A stretch of 64,000 bases of DNA from Zymoseptoria tritici IPO323 (Eukaryota; Ascomycota; Dothideomycetes; Mycosphaerellales; Mycosphaerellaceae): positions 4,092,001-4,156,000 of the forward strand of contig NC_018218.1 in the NCBI RefSeq assembly GCF_000219625.1, read 5' to 3'. Both the position numbers and the translations under genes were made by a program. Positions 21,079 through 30,712 of this stretch are shown here, in pieces. How positions within the stretch are numbered: position 1 is the stretch's first letter; every line of letters starts with the position of its first letter. The notes beneath the pieces are model-generated. The model ran no database searches. It was not told the origin of the DNA and was given only the letters and a program-made list of their open reading frames with translations.

Positions 21079-22608
21079 ATGGCGGAAGTTCTCCAGGCGT
21101 CCGAGCAAGTCGCAGTGGCAGAAATACCGACAGAGGTCGCAGAGCACGCCTCAGAAGCGGTCCGGACATCAGCAAAGCGAACAAGAGAGGTTTTCGCAGC
21201 AGACTTTGGGCACTTGTCAGCTCTGAGCAAAGCGCCGCAACCCGCTGTAGCACCCGATGACCCTTCACCTCAAGATCGCGCACAAAAAGCCAGCGTTGCG
21301 GCGCGGATACGAAACGAGTATGCACACGTAAAAGAGCTCCCCGCGGCTCTCGCACAGAAGCAGGCAAACGCAGCAGCAGGACTGGCAGCGCGAAGGAAGA
21401 AGCCAAAGACGGATGAGCAGGCCAGCGACCCGCAGATGGCCAAGATGATTGAGGATGCCTCCGTGTCGAAGCAGCAGACGCCCGCGACCAACGGAATATC
21501 CACAGCGCTTACGAGAATAAACGGCACAGCAAATGCGAAATTACCTCCGAATGCAAATGGACCGACACCGCAACGAAACACTCCATCGTCGAGCTTAGTG
21601 AGGAGGGATACCGTGAGACAGCAGAAGCCCGAGTGGCATCCTCCGTGGAAGCTCTTCCGTGTTATTTCAGGTCATTTGGGATGGGTCAGAGCGCTTGCAA
21701 TGGAGCCGGGCAATCAGTGGTTCGCATCAGGAGCAGGAGACCGGACGATCAAGATTTGGGATCTCGCGACCGGGACGCTGAAGCTCACTTTGACTGGACA
21801 CATCTCTTCAGTGCGCGGACTGGCTGTCAGCCCACGGCATCCATATCTGTTCAGCTGCGGAGAGGACAAGATGGTCAAGTGCTGGGATCTCGAGACGAAC
21901 AAGGTCATTCGACATTACCACGGCCATTTGTCTGGTGTTTACACAATGAGTTTGCATCCCACCCTGGACGTGCTATGTACAGGTGGTCGAGATGGTGTGG
22001 TCAGAGTCTGGGACATGCGGACGAGGTCGAACATTCACGTACTCAGCGGCCACAAGGGGACCGTGTCAAGCATCGTGACCCAGGCCACCGATCCCCAAGT
22101 CATCTCCGGCAGTCTCGACAGCACTGTTCGCATGTACGACTTGGCAGCCGGCAAGACGATGGGAGTCCTCACCCACCACAAGAAGGGCGTGCGTTCTCTG
22201 GTCACGCATCCTACCGAGTTCACATTTGCTTCTGCCTCTCCAGGTCAAATCAAGCAATGGCTGTGTCCGAAGGGAGACTTCATGATGAACTTCGAAGGCC
22301 ACAACAGCGTCATCAACACACTGTCCGTCAATGAAGACAACGTGCTCTTCAGCGGAGGCGACAATGGAAGCGTGTCCTTCTGGGATTGGAAGACAGGCCA
22401 CAGATTTCAGCATGAGGACAGTGTCGCTCAACCCGGATCTCTTGACGCAGAAGCGGGCATCATGACCAGCACGTTCGACCACACAGGACTGCGGCTGATT
22501 ACTGGTGAGGCGGACAAGACGATCAAAGTGTGGAGGCAGGATGAGAATGCGACTGAGGAGACACATCCGCTGGACTGGCGGCCGACTCTCGGCAGGCAGA
22601 AGTTTTAG
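21079..22608 (+). CDS. PRP46: Pre-mRNA-splicing WD40 protein Prp46 (PRL1/PLRG1)
   Basis: Component of the Prp19/NineTeen complex that activates the spliceosome. The 509-aa protein from ATG 21079 ([10 protein letters not shown]) is intronless. Residues about 1-185 are low complexity; then the propeller begins at [19 protein letters not shown], a hallmark of the PRL1/PLRG1 family. Seven blades follow with GH...WD repeats ([41 protein letters not shown]). The terminal blocks [29 protein letters not shown] and [26 protein letters not shown] are diagnostic. I chose 21079 because the in-frame region before it (from 20869) reads like leader. Convergent with ORC1, 63 bp between stops. Confidence 0.93.
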   Translation: MAEVLQASEQVAVAEIPTEVAEHASEAVRTSAKRTREVFAADFGHLSALSKAPQPAVAPDDPSPQDRAQKASVAARIRNEYAHVKELPAALAQKQANAAAGLAARRKKPKTDEQASDPQMAKMIEDASVSKQQTPATNGISTALTRINGTANAKLPPNANGPTPQRNTPSSSLVRRDTVRQQKPEWHPPWKLFRVISGHLGWVRALAMEPGNQWFASGAGDRTIKIWDLATGTLKLTLTGHISSVRGLAVSPRHPYLFSCGEDKMVKCWDLETNKVIRHYHGHLSGVYTMSLHPTLDVLCTGGRDGVVRVWDMRTRSNIHVLSGHKGTVSSIVTQATDPQVISGSLDSTVRMYDLAAGKTMGVLTHHKKGVRSLVTHPTEFTFASASPGQIKQWLCPKGDFMMNFEGHNSVINTLSVNEDNVLFSGGDNGSVSFWDWKTGHRFQHEDSVAQPGSLDAEAGIMTSTFDHTGLRLITGEADKTIKVWRQDENATEETHPLDWRPTLGRQKF

Positions 22609-22671
22609 TTGTGTGAACACTTAGCGCTCGTTCAATTGATGCGATGCATACCGTTCGGCTGCGAAGATTCT

Positions 22672-24948
22672 TCAGCCTCCGAATCCAAGCCCTCGACATT
22701 CCTCATCTTCTCTCAACGCGCCGCGAACATCTTCCTCTCCCACCCCTAGCCTGACTCTTCCCACCCTGTCACCGTGTCTGTTTTCCACGCCAACGATGCC
22801 CGCCTCAGCCAGCTCCTGCGCCGCAGTGCCAAATGCCAAAACTCTTGGTGCACGCTCGATGTCCTTCTTCGCAGCTTGCCTTCCCTTTCTTGAAGGCGTC
22901 ATTGACAATGCGCCAGTCAGCTCCTCATCATTCTGTTGCTCGCTGACAGAGTCTGGCGTCAGGAGATGTGTTTCCACATTCTTGTTTTGTGCCGTCAGGC
23001 CCATGCGCATGGCTTCTTCGACGACATCGGCGAGTGTGGACTCCGTGATGCCTGTCCGCCGAAGCCTGGCAAGTAAAGCTGCGAGAAAGAGCTTGCTCGC
23101 CAAGGGGAGGGACCGAAGATGAGCGGCCAGAGGAGTTGAAGTCGCCTCGTTTATGGCACGCTTGATGGTGGCAATTGTGACGATACCCTTCTTTGAAGAC
23201 GAAGCCGCGGCCGCGGCGGGCTTCTGCTTCCCCGGAGTCTTGCTGGGTGTGTTAGGTGGCTGGTTCTCCTTGCCGGATACCTCCTCTAGGCTTTCCTGCT
23301 CTGCGATCTCCACTGCTCTTCTACATACATCCAGCGCTCTGCGAGCGTCGCCCGAGACGGCAGCGACTTTTCGACTAGCGAATTGAACGGCATCCGACTC
23401 CACGATGACATTGCCGACGCCTTCAAGTCGACTTTGAATGATCGCCATGAGCTGTGTGTGAGTATAGCCTGGGAATGTTATTCGAGCCAGGCCCAATCTG
23501 CTGGAGATTTTGTTGGAGAGCGTGCGTTCTGGCAGATCCATGGTGTTGGCGACCGCGAGAACGATCAGTCGAGAGTGGCGTAATTGCGGCCAGTTGAAGA
23601 AATTGTACATCACTCCTTGGTTTCTGGTCACCAGCTGGTCGAGCTCATCCATCAGCACCACACAGGGCACTCGTCGCGGACTGGGAGTTGTGAATTCGCG
23701 CTCGAGGAGCTCCAATGCATGTGCTGAGGAGACCCGATCGCCCTTTAGAGCTTCCCATAGCAGACTGTACGATTGATGCGGATCGGTGACTTTCATTCCG
23801 TTGATCTCGACAAAGTAGAAGTCGTCAAGTTGCTCTTCCGCTACTGCTGCTTGTAGACTGGCAACGACTTCTCGTACTGTTGCGGTCTTTCCAGTCCCGG
23901 GCGTGCCAGATATGTAGATACATGAACCAGTGCCTGCAGCGATGGCCGCCTCAAGATGTGAGTACACAGTGTCGAATTCGTTCTCTCGGCAAGGGAGTGC
24001 GTGAGGTACTGCAGAGACATGCAACGTAGATCTCGCAAGTTGGTAAGGCGATGCTTGTGTCTGTCCTGGAGAAAGAACTCGCGTCCCGAGCGGGGTGAAT
24101 TCCAGCGGCTTTTTGGTAACAATCTTCCGTCCTGATGGAGTAAGGAATTTCCGAGGAGTAAGCTGCTTGGCTTTCGAAGGAGTTGGAGTTGCAGATGTGA
24201 GCTTGCGTTTCTTGCGGGGAGTTGCTGGTCCATCAAAATCATCATCATCCATAACGAAGTCGTCCAGCATCTGCTCTTTCCTTGTGGCTCTTCTCCGTCG
24301 AGTCTTGACCGTCTGTGACTCAACAAGCTCCAGTAGACTGTCCATGTCGTCTTTGCCCTTGTATACATCCTCCCAAATGAAGGGTTCCGTATATGTAGCT
24401 GTCCTCGTAGCAACGCCTCTCCTGCATGTGAACGTCTTGCCATAGTACTTGTTGTTGCGCGGTATCTTGCCCGTCGGATAAAGCTTGTTGAATCTCTCCT
24501 CCGAAAGCACTTGCGCCTTGCCATTGATCGTCGATAGAGCATTCTGATCCGATGTGACTGTCATGTATAATTCATTTTGCAGGAAGTCCGTTCGCTTGTT
24601 CTTGCTCCTGATCTCTTTCTCCGAGGCGAACCAAAGCATGGTCGCTTGCTTCTCCATGACCACCTCGCCATCCTCCTCCTCGATTTCGCCCTCGGTAAAT
24701 TCGTGTAGGATCGCGACCCAAGCCTCGTTGTTTGAGGGAGCCTTCAGTAAGACCGTATCTCCCAAGCGACATTCGAAGCTGCCCATGCGTGCTCCCACGA
24801 TTGTGCCCTTCTTGCTTCCATTTTCATAAATCCACTCCCAAGGATGGTCTTCCAGTCCAAGCTCATCGTCGGAGTCCTCCCTTACCACTCCGCCAGACAG
24901 GATGTGTCTGGCCTGTTCGATCTTCGTCCTCTTCTTTCTGAGTGGCAT
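22672..24948 (-). CDS. ORC1: Origin recognition complex subunit 1
   Basis: Initiates DNA replication as the largest ORC ATPase. Intronless, 758 aa. An N-terminal BAH domain spans about residues 45-190 (WEWIYENGSKKG, YTEPFIWEDVYKGKDD). A basic linker follows. The AAA+ domain has Walker A GTPGTGKT (348-355), Walker B VVLMDELDQ (about 430-438) and sensor 1 LAVANTMDLPERT; the conserved RLGLARITFPGYT follows. A C-terminal winged-helix region includes LRSLPLASKLFLAALLARLRRTG. BAH plus AAA+ separates Orc1 from Cdc6. The ATG at 24948 opens MPLRKKRTK, basic and plausible. An ACGCGT cell-cycle box lies about 80 bp upstream of the start. Confidence 0.95.
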   Translation of the reverse strand: MPLRKKRTKIEQARHILSGGVVREDSDDELGLEDHPWEWIYENGSKKGTIVGARMGSFECRLGDTVLLKAPSNNEAWVAILHEFTEGEIEEEDGEVVMEKQATMLWFASEKEIRSKNKRTDFLQNELYMTVTSDQNALSTINGKAQVLSEERFNKLYPTGKIPRNNKYYGKTFTCRRGVATRTATYTEPFIWEDVYKGKDDMDSLLELVESQTVKTRRRRATRKEQMLDDFVMDDDDFDGPATPRKKRKLTSATPTPSKAKQLTPRKFLTPSGRKIVTKKPLEFTPLGTRVLSPGQTQASPYQLARSTLHVSAVPHALPCRENEFDTVYSHLEAAIAAGTGSCIYISGTPGTGKTATVREVVASLQAAVAEEQLDDFYFVEINGMKVTDPHQSYSLLWEALKGDRVSSAHALELLEREFTTPSPRRVPCVVLMDELDQLVTRNQGVMYNFFNWPQLRHSRLIVLAVANTMDLPERTLSNKISSRLGLARITFPGYTHTQLMAIIQSRLEGVGNVIVESDAVQFASRKVAAVSGDARRALDVCRRAVEIAEQESLEEVSGKENQPPNTPSKTPGKQKPAAAAASSSKKGIVTIATIKRAINEATSTPLAAHLRSLPLASKLFLAALLARLRRTGITESTLADVVEEAMRMGLTAQNKNVETHLLTPDSVSEQQNDEELTGALSMTPSRKGRQAAKKDIERAPRVLAFGTAAQELAEAGIVGVENRHGDRVGRVRLGVGEEDVRGALREDEECRGLGFGG

Positions 24949-25026
24949 GATGGATTTGCAAAAGGTTGGTGGAATGGTCGTTCTACCGAGTCTGCGATCC
25001 TCGGACTAATCTTCTCGAAGTGGAGC

Positions 25027-25032
25027 ACGCGT
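25027..25032. promoter_or_regulatory. ACGCGT, MluI cell-cycle box upstream of ORC1
   Basis: Exact palindromic ACGCGT, 79 bp before the ORC1 start. In yeasts this MCB element binds MBF (Mbp1/Swi6-type) and drives G1/S genes; the role here is inferred from position and target gene. Confidence 0.5.
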
Positions 25033-25051
25033 AAAGTGGAAGTCACGATCT

Positions 25052-25057
25052 CACGTG
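25052..25057. promoter_or_regulatory. CACGTG E-box upstream of ORC1
   Basis: Palindromic CACGTG 20 bp beyond the ACGCGT box, followed by a GC-rich CCACGCGCGGGG. Could bind a bHLH factor such as Cbf1; may equally serve the divergent gene. Chance occurrence is possible. Confidence 0.3.
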
Positions 25058-25667
25058 TCCACGCGCGGGGAAGGATCAAGACTAAGGTACCTTACCTACC
25101 ACTTCACTTTCTCTCCTTTACTTCCCTCTTACTATTGCGTTACGAGGTGAGGCCGAAGAGAAGCGCTGGTCACGGAGGAGAACGAATCCACTCAAAGAGC
25201 AGCGATGAACTGGCAGGACACGTCACGATGGCCGACTCAACTGGTGCAACAATCAGGTCGTTCATCGAGGCACTCTTCGAACCGCTTCCACTGTCTGCGG
25301 TGACAAGCACTCCCACTCTGAGGCAAGAAAGGTAGGTACACTTCAGCGTCGGCATCTGCATGCACTCTGCAGGCGTCCACTAGCTATGAACATGCGGACG
25401 TACATCGCGGTGGTCACGCGATTCCCCTCTGTTTTCCGTCCCTCTGTTTTCCGTAAATTATGATTCACTACCTTATTTATTTACCTTACTGCCCGCGCAA
25501 ACTTGAAGATTCGCGCTGTTTATCGGGTGCGGATTGTTTGTTGCTAATTTCCTTGCTCCTGCCGCAAACACTCCAGCCAAGCAAAAGTTCTCCGCGTCGT
25601 CGTTCTTGTTTATTGATCAATCTGGTCGAGCGCATACCCCAAAACATCGCCTCACACTGTCGTCAAA

Positions 25668-28011
25668 ATGGAGGAGGATTATGAATTGGCCAACGCCCGA
25701 GCATGGGACACCTCATTGAGAGATACTGCCCCGCAGCCGGAGAACGATGATGGAAATGGCTGGCAAGTAGCGAGTCGGAAAAAACCGGTCGCGCAGCCAA
25801 GTTCGCAGCAGAATCGCCAAAACCCGCCAGCCTCCCATCCACAACAACCTCGTCAAGCCCAGTCTGCGCACCAGCGACATCCCATCACCGCCCACAGCAA
25901 CAACTGCGGTGGTCCTATCATTTCCGCCCAAAGGCCACCTGCATACGATGCGTCGCGACGGGAGCCTGGAAAATCAGCCAACACCACTGGTCACCATCAG
26001 GGACATGCCTTCGGCCAGCCTAGTGGCCCCAAGCCAGTCAAGAAGATCGTGCCCTTGAGTATTGAGCCAGAAAACATCAGTCCAGCACAGCAATCGTGGA
26101 GACGACAAGAGCCGCCCGTCGACAATGTACGCATTCCCGCAGATGTTGCCGTTCAAAATGCTACTTGGAAGTCTATCGCAGTGGGACATGGCACGTTTAT
26201 GCATACCTCCGATGTGAAGGTCGGAATTGGCAGTGGCTCGTGGACCTTTGGCATCTGGGGCGAACCATCGGCAGTCGCTGCCACAAAGGCCTCGATCATC
26301 GCTTACGTTGAAGAGACTGGAGCGTCCGAGAAGCCAAGCTTGTCCCGCAAGTTTGCTAAGACAGTCTCCTTGACACCAGTACTTGAGAAACGTTGGCAAC
26401 GGGCAGTCCTCGCTGAGCGCTATAGGCAGTTTCCTCCTGGGGACATCAGCTTTGGGTAAGTCGACTGCAAGGATGCGATGAACCTCACAACTGACGATGA
26501 TTATGAATACAGGGCGATTGGCAACTTTCACTGGCCAATCGAGGAGTATCGGCCCGAAGAAGTGCTCGGCCAAAGCTTGGAGGCGCTGGATCCAATCCGC
26601 ATGGAACACTCATGTTACGTTGTCAAAGCAGAACGTGGACAACATGTTTTGCAAGTCATGGGCGACGATCGCGGCGTCAGGCATGCATTGAAAGCATTGA
26701 AGACCACCTGCTTCCAGATTGCGGCGCGAAACTTAGAGCCAGTGCGTCTTCACCTTATTCGGTGGCCTTGCAACTCGCGAGGCACGCACGTCTACCTCGA
26801 GACCTACCGAGATCCGCATGTAATTGCACCACCGCGGATGATTCAACAGGAGTCTAGCCGGTCGCCTCGGGTCGAAGGATGTGCAGCGGGTGCAGCAGAT
26901 TTTGAGATTGCTCGCGTGAGCACTTTGCTCAGTATCGAGCGTGCGCGATCGTCAATTGAAAGCACCGTCGGCAAGATCGCCTGCCTGCAGGGCGGCGTCA
27001 ACTTTCGAATTCGGCTCGGCGTCTTCCTGTTGACACAATACAAACAGTTGCAAGAGGACGACATGTACGAACTGTCAGAATACGAAAGCATGACTTCGCA
27101 GAGTCAGTTCAAGGCCAGAACGACGGAAGAGTAAGTTGCTGTCCGTCCATCCTTGCACTATTTCGCTAACCAATGCAAGAATCGGAGATTTGCATGCCGA
27201 GCAGAATGCACTGGCGGCCCTTCAAAAGGCAGACGATATGCTCACGCCACAGGATGCTTTGCAGCACGATCTCGCAGCTGTGGCGCCAGTTTTCTCAGCA
27301 GATTTTGTTTTCCAGAACGATGCTGGTGACTTGCATCTAGCGATGACTTGGCACATCGCAGTGGATAGCGACGAGAACAAACCTGAGCTGGAGGTGGGAA
27401 AGAAGCAATGGACCCGTCTCGACGTTGATTCTGGAAATGCGACCAAGCTACTCGACGTTAGCCTGACTGATCTCCAGAACGGGTCAGCATGGAGCTTTGA
27501 ACTGTCAACAGAAAAGCCCGTGTCTGAAGATAAGCTGCCACGAAGTCTGGTCAAATTCGCACAAAGCGCTCACATCTCGCGGGACGCTCTCAAACGACAG
27601 GACACTATGCGACCTTTCGTGGTTTACACTCCACATTCAGCCATGCGCTGGATGCGCGAGAGGACAGAATACCGGTACGGCATCATTGGCACCGACTATA
27701 CTCTTGAACTGTCAAAGTACCAAGTGAAGGACCTCACACCTGGCCAAGAACACCGGATTTTCGAGCCGAGATGGAGCCTGGACGTGTATCGCACTGCATG
27801 GGATACAAACCTTGCTCACAATCAGAACCTCCGAATAGGTGAGACGGCATCCTGGACCAGCGACATGAAGGAGTGGTTTCCGAGAGATATTGGTGGTCCA
27901 GACGCTGATGCTGAAGAAGATGCGGCTGGAGTTGATGGCTTCATGCAACTGATGAAGAAGCTGGAAAGAGTGGAAGCGCTGTTCAGGGGGTTGTCCGAGG
28001 ACGGTGTATGA
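25668..28011 (+). CDS. Unrecognised 745-aa fungal protein
   Basis: Exons 25668-26455, 26513-27130 and 27180-28011 close in phase to 745 aa. Residues about 1-140 are disordered and Gln/Pro/His-rich (QPSSQQNRQNPPASHPQQP). From about 150 a globular part begins: WKSIAVGHGTFMHTSDVKVGIGSGSWTFGIWGEPSAVAATKASIIAYVEE resembles a KH-like alpha/beta unit, and VMGDDRGVRHALKALKTTCFQIAARN could be a second one. The central and C-terminal parts (LRLGVFLLTQYKQLQEDDMYELSEYESM; ISRDALKRQDTMRPFVVYTPHSAMRWMRERTEYRYGI) look like ordered, conserved sequence. I suspect a widespread uncharacterised ascomycete family (DUF7905-like) but cannot confirm it. Divergent from ORC1. No function is proposed beyond possible nucleic-acid contact suggested by the KH-like pattern. 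Confidence 0.7.
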
Positions 28012-28599
28012 GAGAGGAGCTCATGTGAGAGGAGGCTGTAGACGTGGAGAGCCACCTTGTGCCAGCTGTGTGCATTTCACAAAGAGCTGGACCTGGCGAC
28101 TTCCGATGGATCTGGTAACGTACCATTCAGACAGTCCCATGATCATGATCTTGTATGATTTAGGTCAACCTCAGTCTCATCGTAGAGATAGAAGAAGCAT
28201 TTCAATAGAACCGAAGTCAAAGACCGTACCGGGTATTTCGGATGCTGCCGGCGGGAGGTTTACCCGGAGACGCAACGGCGCTGCAGGGCAAAATGTCCTC
28301 AAGCTCGACCGTTCCCACTTTTATCATCATCATCAGGAGCTCTTCTACCGTCTCACATCTTCCCCACACTCTTTCACGTTCGAGCCTCGACCTCAGTCCT
28401 CCCATAGCGGCAGCATACTCCAGACGGACCATCGGTGAGTGTTGTCAACTGCCGGGAAGTCCCTTCTTGTTCTCTGCGACATACCCCTGACCGTCAAAAA
28501 GCAGCTCCTCCATCAGCGCTCTCAACGCGTAACATATACACCACCAGCTATCCCCAGCAAATCTCGATCGCATACCATCACCGAACACACCTCGCAGAA
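28012..28599. other. Intergenic, tandem plus-strand genes
   Basis: 588 bp: 3' flank of the 745-aa protein gene and promoter/leader of the next. The last 150 bp are C/T-rich leader-like. An ACGCGT occurs at about 28524. No gene recognised. Confidence 0.45.
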
Positions 28600-29468
28600 A
28601 TGCGCGTCTCAACCTTCGTCCTCGCGCTTCCTGCGCTCGCCGCCGCTCAGCAGCAAATCCCGCTAGTCGACCAAGTCAAAGGATGGTTCGCAAAGGCCAC
28701 CGAGTCGCTCAACGCCGTCGTGTCATCTGCCAGCGAGTCCGTCTCTGTGAAAGTCCCGAATCCCGTGGCATCCGGCGCCGCCAAAGTGGCAACGTTGAAG
28801 GTGGAGAGAATTGGACTCGACAACCACAACGAGGTGATCAAGCCGGACAACCCCAGCTCAAGCACTGGCATTGAGACCTGGTTAGTTTATGTCCATGGTG
28901 GAAACAAAACCTGCTTTGGCATGTGCGGATCCGCCGAAACGGCATTCAACGAGAGCGTGGTACTCTTGGCCGCATCGCCGAACCCACCCAAGCTCGCCAG
29001 GATGGATTGTGAGACGGATCCGGTCCTTTGCAATGCTTGGGCCATCAGCCCGCCACAGATTGTCCACATCCAGCTCCCGCAGCCTCTCGCCGACCAGTCG
29101 ACTCCAGCGACCACTGTACGCTCCATCCCGTTGAATCGCACCACCGTGGCCGCGACTCAAATCGCTGCCATCCACCTCGAGGACAAGTACCTCGAGACCA
29201 CCCCCTACGAAGGACTTTTCCACCCATTCGATGGCCAGCTCGCGAAGCTTGGCCTCAACATCCCATTCGGCTACTTGATGTGGGGTTTCTCTCTCGTCCC
29301 GTCGTGGGCGCTCATGATCGGCATTTCATTCATCAGCAGGACCTTCATGTAAGTTTGGTGAGACTTTTCGCAGAAATCCATTTGCTGACAGCGTTCTGCA
29401 GGGGCCGAAAAATGGCCGGTCCAGCTCCTCCGGCCGCCGGTGCTCCAGCTCCTGCTGCGGCGCAGTAG
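28600..29468 (+). CDS. Signal-peptide membrane protein with thioredoxin-like region
   Basis: Exons 28600-29348 and 29402-29468, joined at FISRTF-M-GRKMAG, give 271 aa. MRVSTFVLALPALAAAQQ is a signal peptide. The luminal part contains ETWLVYVHGGNKTCFGMCGSAETAFNESVVLLAASP and LARMDCETDPVLCNAWAISPPQIVHIQLP. That layout (strand, CxxxC, helix, strand, DC..., cis-proline-like PPQIV) resembles a thioredoxin fold with a degenerate active site. One transmembrane segment near residues 228-245 (FGYLMWGFSLVPSWALMIGISFI) precedes a short Pro/Ala-rich tail (GPAPPAAGAPAPAAAQ). Topology suggests type I in the ER or secretory pathway. Function unknown; related fungal proteins seem to exist but I cannot name them. 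Confidence 0.75.
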
Positions 29469-29817
29469 CGGAGATGTTGAGAAGAGGTGAAGAGTTGGAT
29501 ATACCCTTGCCATCATTACGCCGATTTGCGGCATTCACGATGAGATTTGCCATGAGACGTTGTAGATGTGAAGCTGGATATAATGTGGGAGTGAGCAAGA
29601 TAGAATGAGTTCACAGTTGTGTAGATCTAGGCAATGGATGTTCAGACGGAACAATGTTCATCGTCTACCACGGTGGGCCCGCTCAGAGCGCTCTGCACGA
29701 TTTGCGCCTCAATTGCTTTGAATGTGTAGTTTGAGAGAGAGGACGAAGGTAGCGAAGAGACAAACTCCAGAGCGCCTTGCTAATATTCAAATAAAGTCAC
29801 CGTCATATCCGCCATAT
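29469..29817. other. Intergenic, convergent 3' ends
   Basis: 349 bp between two stop codons. A/T-richer near 29560-29810, typical 3' UTR sequence. Nothing else seen. Confidence 0.5.
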
Positions 29818-30373
29818 TCATTGCATGCGGGGTCCTGCTTCGTCCAGACCCTCTAGTCCTTGCATGGGGTCGTTACCATTCGTCTCTTCCGAATCCAGCT
29901 TGTCTTCGTCGTTGACGTTGAACTTCGCCGCATAGCCCTCCTGCGATCTCGTTAGCAAGCGGAGTTCCGAAATCAGCATGCCTTTCTGAAAGCTTACCTG
30001 CTCCCAGACCGCCGTCCTGCTGCCCAGTCCCTCGTCTGCGTTCTTCTGTGGCTTCGCTTGATTGACTTTAATCACCCGTCCGTACAGCTCCGCCTGGTCC
30101 ATGTTATCGATGGCTTCGCGGGCATCTTCGGCGAGAGAGAACTCCACATATCCGAATCCTCGATGCGGGTCTCGATTTGATTGTCTGGAAGAACATCAGC
30201 AATGCAATCATGAGGTGCGCAACGAGGAATTTTACGCACTGCTCTGGCTTTGGTAGTGAGACGTCTACAATCTCTCCGAATGGAATGAAAGCATCGTGAA
30301 GAACCTGCGCGTTGACTTGGTTGTCGAGGCCGCCGACGTAGACTGTCGACTTGTGTCTTGATGTTTCGGCCAT
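29818..30373 (-). CDS. RRM RNA-binding protein (RRM like that of cyclophilin PPIE)
   Basis: Exons 30373-30240, 30184-29998 and 29940-29818 give 147 aa. The RRM has RNP2 STVYVGGL (about residues 8-15) and RNP1 RGFGYVEF (about 52-59), with the helix EDAREAIDNMDQAELYGRVIKVNQAKP. The blocks VLHDAFIPFGEIVDVSLP and AIDNM...ELYGR are very close to the N-terminal RRM of metazoan PPIE/Cyp33, a spliceosome-associated cyclophilin. Here no peptidyl-prolyl isomerase domain follows: the protein ends in a short acidic tail (DEDKLDSEETNGNDPMQG). The role in RNA processing is inferred. Divergent from SEC31, 339 bp apart. Confidence 0.87.
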
Positions 30374-30712
30374 TGCGGTGAATTGGTCAATTCTTTGAGG
30401 ACTTTCTATTTTGATAATTCCCTGAACGAAGAAAAGTTCGCTGTGAACGGCTTGGCTGATTCAGAGGTGAATGCGATTGATGCCACATTGCCAAGGTGGC
30501 TCCATTGACATGGCCGGAAGCCAGCTTTTGGATGCGCCCGCTTCAGGGACTCGTCCACTAAATGTTTACCTCACCGCGCCCTCCTCTGATTCTCCTTTCT
30601 GCTCTGCCATTACTGCTCACTTCTTGATTTGCACACCTTTCATTTTGTCTCCGTATGCGCGCCTTCCATTCTCTCAAGTGAATAACGACGCACACGAATC
30701 GGAAGATCGATC
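30374..30712. other. Divergent promoter, RRM gene / SEC31
   Basis: 339 bp. The SEC31 side (30590-30700) is pyrimidine-rich. No specific element identified. Confidence 0.45.

Larger units (their letters stand above)
24949..25667. other. Divergent promoter, ORC1 / 745-aa protein gene
   Basis: 719 bp between start codons. Holds the ACGCGT and CACGTG sites listed separately near ORC1, and a pyrimidine-rich leader before 25668. No RNA gene seen. Confidence 0.55.
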
